Source: Saposhnikovia divaricata
Lineage: Eukaryota > Streptophyta > Magnoliopsida > Apiales > Apiaceae
Direction: 5' to 3'
DNA: 64,000 bases
Assembly (NCBI GenBank): GCA_036435485.1
Contig: CM071599.1
Location: forward strand, 207,985,178-208,049,177
This document shows positions 55,753-64,000 of the stretch, in pieces. The notes under the pieces were generated by a model, which was not told the origin of the DNA, made no database searches, and was given only the letters and a program-made list of their open reading frames with translations. Position 1 is the stretch's first letter, and the number at the start of each line of letters is the position of its first letter. Position numbers and translations under genes: made by a program.

Positions 55753-55970
55753 TAGGGATGGGAAAAAAATCCGATCCGACGGATACCCGATTCGAAACCC
55801 GAAATTTTGGATAACCCGAACCCGATTTTTTGGATTTGGATTTGATTTTCAGACCCTAAAATTTTTGGATTTGGATATTATGAAATTCGATCCGAAACCC
55901 GATCCGAAACCCGATCCGAAACCCGAAAACCGATTCAAACCCAATCTGAACCCGAAACCCGAAAAAAATC

Positions 55971-56004
<34 letters not shown>

Positions 56005-56513
56005 TAATTTAATATATTTTATATAAAAGTCATTGGTGCATCGTATAACAAATAACTTTGTATTATTAAAACCAAAATATTAAAACAATTTTAGACTCTA
56101 AGTGTTTAAGATGTATTTCATATCAAATCTATTTGGTTATTTTAATGATTTAAATTCATTTAAAAATTGATTATATGTAAAATTTTATAACAAAATTAAA
56201 TATTAAAATATTAAAATTAATGCAAAGAATATAATTTATTTATATAATATAATACTTTTTATAATGTATAAAATATTAAAGTGTGTATTATATAAAACTT
56301 GATTGGAAATTTCGGGGTTTGGGATTTCGGGTTTCGGATATTATCCAAATCCAAAAAAATTCGGGTTTCGGGTATACTAGAAATCCACCCGAAATCCATT
56401 GGATCGGGTTCGGGTTTTATTTTTCAGGTCCGGTTCGGGTTTTATCAAAAAAAATCGGGTTTGGATTTGAATTTTGCCAAATCCGAACCGGTCCGACCCG
56501 ATTCTCATCCCTA
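55753..56513. mobile_element. hAT-type foldback MITE with 8-bp duplication
   Basis: Ends TAGGGATGGGAA... and ...TTCTCATCCCTA form terminal inverted repeats, flanked by ATTAAATC at 55745-55752 and 56514-56521. Long subterminal arms built of CCGAAACCCGA / TCGGGTTTCGG allow folding. The centre has an (AT) run at 55973-56002 and AT-rich filler. No transposase. Open frames in the right arm are repeat products. Confidence 0.88.
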
Positions 56514-56751
56514 ATTAAATCCCAATATTAAATTTTGATTGTTGAAAAAACATATTTAAGAACAACTACTTTTCTACTATTGTTGAACGAATTTTCAACA
56601 TGAATGTCATACAAAATCAATATGATTGCCACAATGTAACAAGCGTGAAATTGCATTACAAATTTAAAATGATAAAAATAATATATTAAAAGCATTTACA
56701 ATGATAATAAACATAATAGTTAGCTAAATCTATATTAGAATTAAATAGTTA

Positions 56752-57000
56752 CTCCCTCCGTCCCAATGAATTATATATATATATATTGGAGAACGGGGCG
56801 CGACACGCATTTTATGGCTCGTACCTACTATAATTATATAATTTATTTTTATAATTTTCTTTTTTTGTATAAAAATAGAATAATACTATTTTGATACAAA
56901 AAAAAATAAAAAAATAAGTTATGAAACTATACTAGTTATGCACCTTAAAATTCGTGTCATATACTAAAAAAACGTATATAAATGAATGAGATCGAGGGAA
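56752..57000. mobile_element. Stowaway-like MITE (Tc1/mariner type)
   Basis: Starts CTCCCTCCGTCCCAATGAA after TA (56750-56751) and ends ...CATTCATTTATATACG-type sequence reading in from GATCGAGGGAA before TA (57001-57002). The right repeat is diverged from the left. About 249 bp, typical size, no ORF. Confidence 0.7.
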
Positions 57001-57083
57001 TAAAACTTAATATAAGTGGGATAATGAGAACTCTAATGGAATTAGTTATCTATAATTTTTGCTAAGGTTTTGATGCACTGAGA

Positions 57084-57085
<2 letters not shown>

Positions 57086-57153
<68 letters not shown>
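57086..57153. repeat. (AT)n microsatellite
   Basis: About 34 AT units, next to the 5' side of a small Helitron. Confidence 0.9.
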
Positions 57154-57159
<6 letters not shown>

Positions 57160-57510
57160 TATAATAAATGAAATGAGATATAATTTGTATTTTGGTTAAC
57201 TCCTTTTTTGGTTATCCCCTATTTTTGGTTATCCCTCATCCACAACCGTTAGATCTTCAATTCAGATAGTTCATGATTGTTGGATAAAATAATACTAAAA
57301 GTTGTTATATACAAAGATCTAAGGTTTGATTCCCACCAACAACCTCTTAATTTATATTTAATACTAAAAGTTATTATATACAAAAATGTAAGGTTCCAAC
57401 TCTTTCAATAATACATTAAAATTAGTATTTATAATATTATATTATACTATAAAATAAATTATAAAAAATTAAAATTAACTCGTCCGTGTTTTACACGGGC
57501 TATAAGCTAG
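57154..57510 (+). mobile_element. Short non-autonomous Helitron
   Basis: The 3' end is a hairpin CCGTGT-TTT-ACACGG (57484-57498), then GCTATAAG and CTAG at 57507-57510, followed by T. The 5' end probably lies near ACACTATAATAAATG at about 57156 but is not a clean TC start. About 355 bp, no ORF. Confidence 0.65.
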
Positions 57511-57779
57511 TTATTTATAAGAAATGCAACAAATATTATAGTTAAGGGCGATATCATTCCATACCCTTCGAAAATTTATGGGCAAAACAAAAAAATGGGT
57601 CCTAATGTTTTTTACTTGCAAATTTTAATAAATAAATCTTGTAAAATTGCAAATTTAAGTTTTAGTCGGTTTGAGTAAGAAAATTAACGTAATAAAATAT
57701 CTAAAAATCAACATTGTAACAAATAAAAACAAAACACGAAAAATAAATTCGTCAAATACTTCTTAATCTATACATATAT

Positions 57780-59850
57780 ATAAAGCAGAATCTCGGGAGA
57801 ATGACGTGGTAGGTCTGAGCTTCCTCCAAACCAATTTCTCTCATTTTATAGCTCTCCCATTTTGGGTTATTTTTTTCAAAAAAAAAATCATCGTTGTGAG
57901 GACTTTTCAGCTCTAAAATCCAATCGATCTCCAATTTGGACTTTCCATCTCTCAGAACCCGTCAGTTTTAGGCTTTTCCCCTACCAAAATTTGGACTTTC
58001 CATCTCTCAGAACCCGTCAGTTTTAGGCTTTTCCCCTACCAAATTGGATCAGGTGGTAAGCGTATTTATCTATGTGTGTAGTCATGGAGCTACAAAAACT
58101 ATACTTCAAGAAGAGAGAATTCACCATAATCAGGCATTGGGGAAAATTTTCGTTCAAGCAATCAGGTTTGTTTCTGCTCAACTTTTGTTTCATATCTATA
58201 TACGTAAAAAAGAATGATGTATACACACACGGAGTAATTTTTTTGATATATCTATATACGTCAAAAAAGAATGATGTATACACACACGGAGTAATTTTTT
58301 GATAAAACTGGTAGGTACCTGCATTGGTTTTTCGTCCCCGAAACTATTCAGGCTTATATATATACATGGACTATGTGGTGTCCCTCTGACGATCTCTTTT
58401 CAGATGATAACCAGGTCATATCCGTTTTCTATTGCCATCGAATTCAAAGAGAAGGACTGAATTACAAAATGAGTCAAATGAAGTTGTCAGTGGTCTGCAA
58501 AAATAAATTACTTGTATCATTAATCTTTGATCTGTTTTGCCTAGCTCTCTTTTTTGGGATTTGGTGTACACCATGATCAGCGTTTTAACTTTTTGTGTTA
58601 TGGTGCGGGATCATTATTTGTTGATTGACATTGCTTATTTTTTGAACTCATATATTAGATATTGGGTTATGGATAACTTGTCCTCCCATCAATAGATCAA
58701 TATGTAACACAAGGTTGCTCTCTGTAAATTGTTTCTTAATGCTTGACCCTCCCGTTTCATTGGTCTCACATTTTATTTTAATCTTGAAGGAATCGAATAG
58801 ACTTGCTATGCTCCTTGATCACCGTGGAGATTCCAAAAGACAGAATGAAAGTACTATAAAACAACAGCCAGGGAAAAGTTCTGCTGCTACTGGTATGCAC
58901 TAATTACTGGATAAGTCAATTTTATGATCAGCGTTTTAACTTTTTGTGTTATGGTGCGCGAACATTATATACTGATTGACATTGCTTATTTTCTGAACTC
59001 ATATATTAGATATTGGGTTATGGACAGCTTGTCCTCCAATCAATAGATCAATATTACCATCCTAAGATTTACAAAGTTATACTGTGTATAATGTAACACA
59101 AGGTTGCTCTCTGTAAATTGTTTCTTAATGCTTGACCCTCCCGTTTCATTGGTCTCACATTTCATTTTAATCTTGCAGGAATCGAATAGACTTGCTATGC
59201 TCCCTGATCACCTTGGAGATTCCAAAAGACAGAATGAAAGTACTATAAAACAACAGCCGGGGAAAAGTTCTGCTGCTACTGGTATGCACTAATTACTGGA
59301 TAAGTCAATTTTAATAATTTATCACATAATATAACTTTGAATGCAGAGAAGGATACTGGCGTGAATGATGAAATTGTCGAGAAAGTATGTGATGTAGAAA
59401 AAGTTGATAAGTCTGTTAAAGAACCAAATGGCATGTCTGCAAAAATATGTGAGACCCCTTCAAAGAAACACCAGAAGAGCAAAATCATGGATCAAGAAAT
59501 GCATACTGTCGACGTGAGTAATGAGTTTAACACCTGAATTAGTAAAATTTTATATATCCATAGTTCACTATTAGCTTGGTATTCTTAAAAGTTGATAAGA
59601 ATTATAACTTTTACACGTCGTTGTTTAGAGTCCATGTTAAGGGTAATGGTTGAGCATATGATTTTCCTATATTTGCTTTGCATTTTCACCGTTAACTACA
59701 CACTATATGATATGTAAGTGTGTGTCTTTGCATACATCTCTGTGATTTTGCATGTTTCTTTGTTTCTCAGTTTTACAGGCTCATCTCGCATTCTGCTCAA
59801 TCTCTGCTTTTAAAACTTTGAAATGACCCAAAGCACCAATCAATAAAAAG
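57780..59850 (+). CDS. Unrecognised spliced gene or gene remnant
   Basis: Signs of a plant transcript: leader-like sequence with a 55-bp tandem duplication at 57935-58044, and exons with good borders. Exon 58790-58892 (TTGAAG | ESNRLAMLLDHRGDSKRQN... | GTATGC) and its copy 59179-59281 are followed by exon 59347-59513 (ATGCAG | EKDTGVNDEIVEKVCDVEKV... | GTGAGT). The encoded residues are hydrophilic and Lys-rich with no known motif. Joining either 103-nt copy to the next exon keeps the frame; joining both gives an immediate TAG. No clear start exon or domain was found, so product and limits are unknown. Confidence 0.4.
57935..58044 (+). repeat. Two tandem 55-bp repeats
   Basis: TTTGGACTTTCCATCTCTCA begins at 57935 and at 57990. 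The copies appear identical over almost the whole unit, so the duplication is recent. Confidence 0.9.
58192..58303 (+). repeat. Two tandem 56-bp repeats
   Basis: ATATCTATATACGT then AAAAAGAATGATGTATACAC occurs from 58192 and again from 58248 with one or two differences. Confidence 0.85.
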
Positions 59851-60393
59851 GAGGTAAGAATTACTCTTCTGTGTTTTGATCAAGTTGATGCAACTCTTCC
59901 CATTTCCAACATATTCTATGAATCCATTATGATAATTCTAATCTGTATGATATATGTTCTGAACGTGGGAAGATAAAACTATTTATCTTATCTCCTCTGT
60001 GCCTGTCAAGAAATTTTCTACGAGGTGCAAATTGCAATGTTTAGCTTAGTATATATCTCTCTGATAACAAAGGTCGAGGGCTAAGTCTTGGTGGAGGCAA
60101 ATATGTACATGAGTATTGAAATTTCAAAGAAAAAATGCATATGCATTGGATTCGGATGTGTACTGACAAACACCAGACACAAGATATAGTTGAAAAATGA
60201 ACCAAGATAGTAAAATACACTAAGCATGCTGTGTGCGCGTCGAAAACTAGGTGTAGAATTTGCATGTTTATTTATTTTATTGTTCAACAGGTGAACTGAA
60301 TCAAAATTAGTGTACTAGAGAGTTTAATAAAGACTACTACTTTCGCTTCAAACTCGTGTTAACCCTGTGTTCATTGATTGTATTGTTCGACTA

Positions 60394-60650
60394 ATGGGGG
60401 TCAACATTGTTTCAAGTACATGCATTCTTTCCTTTATTTTCTTCATTGTTCACTCGGAAAATGTGATATCTGCTCAACCATATGATTATCCAACAGCAAA
60501 ACTCTCTACTTCATGGATCAATGATCTTTCTGTTCCTCCACATACCGTCCACTTTGGTGATGGATCAATTGCAACACCAGTTCTTTTAAGACAAACATAG
60601 GCCAAAGATTTGCTTGTGGCAAATACACCCATTAATTGGTTATCATTGAT
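60394..60650 (+). pseudogene. N-terminal fragment of a bulb-lectin (G-type) receptor-like protein
   Basis: From ATG 60394 (MGVNIVSSTC) a hydrophobic signal peptide of about 27 residues is followed by AQPYDYPTAKLSTSWINDLS and VHFGDGS, the start of the mature part of plant lectin-domain receptor kinases and EP1-like glycoproteins. The frame stops at TAG 60598-60600, but the matching sequence continues in another frame (GQRFACG), showing a one- or two-base shift. It then ends without the lectin core or kinase. These proteins are secreted or span the plasma membrane. A dead 5' fragment. Confidence 0.65.
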
Positions 60651-61673
60651 AAAAATCACTTATATTAATTATTTTAAATTTTAAATAGAGAAACTAAAAA
60701 TGAGTGAATCATTCCAAACAAAATTTTTATAAAAGTACATCTTAATATTAAATGTCCTACTTACGTTTTGCTTCACTTCAAATTTATACTTGACGGTGAC
60801 ATCCAATTGAATGACAGACTAGATGTTATTAATCAATTTTTTTCATTAAATCTAATAGTGATAGATTAGGTGCATTTTTCATCATTTTCTTAAATCCCAC
60901 ATTTCATAGTAAAATTACAACATAGAAATAGATTATTATCATCACATTTCAAGTTGTCCGATTTTTTTTTTCGAAACCAAGTTGTCCGAATTTTATACGT
61001 GACAACTAAAAATTAGACACTGTCGTAATTCAAGTATCAAATTTATGATTAGTCGTGCTACATTCGTGCTAGAAGGGCTGGGCTGGGATTCGTGCTACAC
61101 TGCCATAATTTGTTTATTAATATTTTCTTATACAAAATTAGTTAATGTTAAAATGTATTCAAAAAACATATTAACAAAAAAGAAAAGTTATTAACCAAAC
61201 TATAAATTATATTTACTTATTTAGTATAGATATAGATGTCTGTTACTGGTCATTTAACTTTCAAATATCTCTTCGTATTTGGGTAGCTAGATTTATGTTT
61301 TCTTAATTTTCAATGCTAGAATAATATACGTAAACACGCGCATGCTTAGATGAATTTAACACAAGTATTTTCGTAATTATAAGGTGAAGTTAAGTTTTTC
61401 ACAAACGTCATATGCATTCATATTTAAAACAAAATTGTAATTACACCTGGATGAGTGTGTATTTGGAAAATATTTAATTATTAAATTTTATCAACATATT
61501 TTGTGTTTGCTCCAACATTATTATACATAAAATATCTTGAATTGCACGAAACGTACAGCAATATCTTTGAAATTGAAAAGATTACATATGGGTGATAGAA
61601 TCACATATAAAATTAATAATAGAAAGCCTCAATCATGTAGAGTACTTTTTATGTTTTACAAAAATTATTTTCG
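60651..61673. other. AT-rich stretch, no gene seen
   Basis: No coding region. On the minus strand, TCTATACTAAATAAGTAAAT at about 61229 leftward resembles a Helitron 5' terminus, but no matching 3' hairpin with CTAG was found to its left. Confidence 0.4.
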
Positions 61674-61701
61674 CCCGCGCGAAGCGTGGGTTTTCAACTA
61701 G
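61674..61701 (+). mobile_element. Helitron 3' terminus
   Basis: Hairpin CCCGCGC-GAA-GCGTGGG (61674-61690, one G-T pair), then TTTTCAA and CTAG at 61698-61701, followed by T. The rest of the element, to the left, could not be delimited. Confidence 0.6.
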
Positions 61702-61785
61702 TGTGAAATATGAGAAAACTGTATCAACGTCAAGGTTGCCCGACATGTATTTTTGATGCACAACATCGCAAGTCCATTCAATCTC

Positions 61786-64000
61786 TTTTTTTTTTTGAAA
61801 TAAACTTACTTGCATAGATTAAAAGCTTTTAGAATCAATAATACAAGTGATAAAATCGGGAGCAGTATAGCACCACTCCTGAAGACCTGACATAGAATAT
61901 GCCGCTCTTGCTAACAATTGAGCAACAGTATTCGCAGACCTAGGGACATAAACAACTAACACTTCTGTAAAGTGTTTAAGCAACTCCTTACAATCATCTA
62001 CGATTGTATCAAAATACGACCGTCCTCCATGCCCATTAATTGTATCAACCAGGTTCTTGGCATCAGACTCAAATACACACTTACTATCTCGCCATTGCTG
62101 TGTCCATGAGAGAGCTTCTTTCATACTTAACGCTTCTGCTTCTCGAGGTTGCATAACCCGTGTGACTGAACTACTACGAGCTCTAAGAAACTGCCCATTT
62201 TCATCCCGAATTACACATCCTAACCCCACAATACCATCTCGTTGATTACACGCCGCATCCACATTAATCTTTACCCACCCTTCAGCTGGTTTCACCCATG
62301 ATTGTGATCGTAAACTGTACTGCACCTTTCTCTTACCATCATCCTCCTGTGCTCGCCTCCAATCTGTCAACATATTTAACGCCATAGCCTTAATCCCAAA
62401 AACAGATGTATTGATATGCTCCCACACCCATCTATTTCTCCTATACCACAGACTCCAACAAAACAGCCCTACCAAAGTACATTGCTCCTGTGAAGCCTGA
62501 TTAAACACCCTTTGCAGCAGTCCCAGAACTGTATCACCCGGCAGAGTAGTAACTAACCCTTGTAACCCCATCGTGCTCCATACACTCTGAGCAAAATTAC
62601 ACTGAAACATAACATGCAATGTATCTTCATTCTGTACACGACACCAAGGGCAAGTAACCTCAACTCCCACCCGTTTTATCACCAATGCCATAGTTGTAGG
62701 TAAACAATCCCTACACATACTCCATAAAAAATTTATAACCTTACCTGGCAATTTTAACCCCCACAATTTTTTACAAAACGTTGTATTTGGACACTCAGCT
62801 TCTCCCCGTAACATCTGATAACAACTTTTAACTGTGTAGCTCCCCTTATCCTCCCTTAACCAGAACCACGAATCCTCACAACTCCTTACAGGTATAGGAA
62901 TCTGTTGTATTAATCTTCCATCCCTGTCATTAAAAATATCCACAATGACCTCTGTATCCCAATTCCTATAAGTGTCATCCATCAAATTTCTTACTGTCGC
63001 TTCTTTTAATTCTTCCACTACATCAGTTGTGACAAACCCATTAGTTGGACACGGCAACCACGGCACCTCCCAGACTTTCATACTCAAACCATCCCCAATT
63101 CGCTTACGACATCCCTGTTTAATAGCATTCTGGGCCTCCATTATACTACGCCACATGTAGCTCGGATTAGCTCCAATCTTCGCATCAAAAAAATCAGAAT
63201 CAGGGAAATATCTAGCCTTCATCATACTTGTTACTAACGGATTCACATTATTCAGAAGCCTCCACCCCTTCTCAGCAAGCATCGCAATGTTAAAACTTTT
63301 CAAACTTTTAAACCCCAATCCTCCATCCTCCTTTATTGTGCACATTCTTTCCCATGCCATCCAATTTATACCCCTTCCCGTACCTCCATTACCCCACCAA
63401 AAAGCATTCATCCTCCTCTCAATTTTCTCACACACTTCCCCAGGAATTAAAAACAGATTCATCAAGAAATTCGGGATCGACTGTGCTGCTGTCTTTAACA
63501 ACGTTACCTTACCAGATTTTGACAAAGTTTGATTACCCCATACCTGAAGCTTCTGCTCTACTCTGTCATGTAAGAAACCAAAACTAGCCACCTTATTTCG
63601 ACCCATAGTCATAGGCAAACCTAAGTATTTACCAGGACTTTCACTCGACAAAACACCCAGCTCCATACATACTTCCCTTTTGGTCTCCTTATCTGTATTA
63701 GGAGAGAAAGTAACAGATGACTTATTATAATTTACCATCTGCCCAGAAATATTCTCATACCTTGTTAGAATTCGCTTCATGACACCAGCTTCCGATCTAT
63801 TGGCCTTGAAGAAAAAATAACAATCATCCGCAAATAACAAGTGCGAAATACTTGGTGCACCTCTAGCAATAGCAACCCCATGTAACAATCCTGCTTCCCC
63901 ATTTCAATGAACAATAGCACTTAAACCCTCATCACACATAATATAGATGTACGGAGAAATAGGATCGCCTTGACGCAACCCCCTTTGCGGAATAACACAA
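61786..64000 (-). mobile_element. L1-type LINE, 3' part, running off the window
   Basis: Reads leftward and enters from the right edge. It ends with a very short 3'UTR and a poly(A) tail (T residues 61786-61796) after TTTATTTC. The left flank CCATTCAATCT should be repeated at the 5' end beyond the window. Confidence 0.9.
61819..64000 (-). pseudogene. LINE ORF2: reverse transcriptase, zinc-binding domain, RNase H
   Basis: Partial. At the right edge RT motif LRQGDPISPYIYI is seen, then a stop TGA at 63904-63906, then an open frame of about 690 codons to TAA 61819-61821. This has RT active site FADDCYFF, the thumb region (FWWGNGGTGRGINWMAWERM), the plant LINE zinc-binding domain (LWGLKLPGKVINFLW...CPWC...H...C) and a C-terminal RNase H (KINVDAACNQRDG, PREAEALSMKEAL, SDAKNLVDTI). 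The protein would copy LINE RNA at a nicked target. The nonsense codon within RT makes this copy inactive. Confidence 0.92.

Noticed and set aside
56283..56531. Overlapping small frames rich in Gly, Phe and Arg
   Set aside because: They arise from the TCGGGTTTCGG arms of the hAT-type MITE.
61198..61229. Second Helitron 5' end on the minus strand
   Set aside because: The TCTATACTAAATAAG start looks right but no hairpin plus CTAG was found to its left, so I did not call an element.

Overview
This window is a piece of a flowering-plant nuclear genome, probably a eudicot. It contains Ty1/copia and Ty3/gypsy LTR retrotransposons, an L1-type LINE, Helitrons and MITEs, and intron-containing plant genes with GT-AG introns. 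I see no bacterial-style operons, no rRNA or tRNA genes and no CRISPR. Most of the 64 kb is mobile DNA nested in mobile DNA. Only fragments of host genes remain between the elements, and the species cannot be fixed from the sequence alone.

Left part (1-11.2 kb): a long LTR-like stretch (1-4072) interrupts an antisense, intron-containing ORF of the 'putative plant transposon protein' type. That ORF sits just upstream of the polypurine tract and 3' LTR of a Tat-like gypsy element. The LTR is itself split by an 854-bp non-autonomous LINE-like insertion with an 18-bp target duplication. Then come a copied fragment of a host gene found again at 37 kb, a foldback GGTTTCGG sequence and a Helitron (8450-9991) filled with tandem repeats.

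Central nest (11.2-34.6 kb): a LINE-like 3' tail is split by a Tat-lineage Ty3/gypsy element in minus orientation (11383-34137; two 497-bp LTRs, CCACC duplication). This element carries gag, protease, RT, two RNase H domains and integrase, an antisense spliced gene with its own TATA box, and a 91-bp tandem array near its 3' end. A very young copia element (12406-20218; 1106-bp LTRs, TAAAC duplication) sits inside the array. A 4.1-kb deletion derivative of a SIRE-like element (26519-30615; CTTAG duplication) sits inside the reverse transcriptase.

Genic remnants (36-41.7 kb): a diacylglycerol-kinase-like first exon, a small four-exon HMG-box-like gene with a duplicated 5' region, a 400-bp LINE/SINE insertion and a calcium-dependent-protein-kinase-like exon.

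PP2A locus (46.6-52.9 kb, minus strand): the last three exons of a protein phosphatase 2A catalytic subunit gene. A copia element with identical LTRs and an uninterrupted gag-pol (41690-46487) lies 134 bp beyond its stop codon. A second, older copia with three nonsense codons (47068-52469) lies in its last intron.

Right part (53-64 kb): a SIRE-like 3' end with hairpin-rich U3, a Tat LTR fragment, Helitron ends, a hAT-type foldback MITE with an 8-bp duplication, a Stowaway-like MITE, exons of an unrecognised gene with a tandemly duplicated 103-nt exon, the first exon of a lectin receptor-like gene, and a defective LINE running off the right edge.

How the parts fit together: the young copia and the SIRE derivative inserted after the Tat element, which inserted after the LINE tail. 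Counting LTR differences by eye gives the order copia at 41.7 kb (0), copia at 12.4 kb (about 2 in 1106), Tat (about 6 in 497), copia at 47 kb (about 6 in 326), from youngest to oldest.
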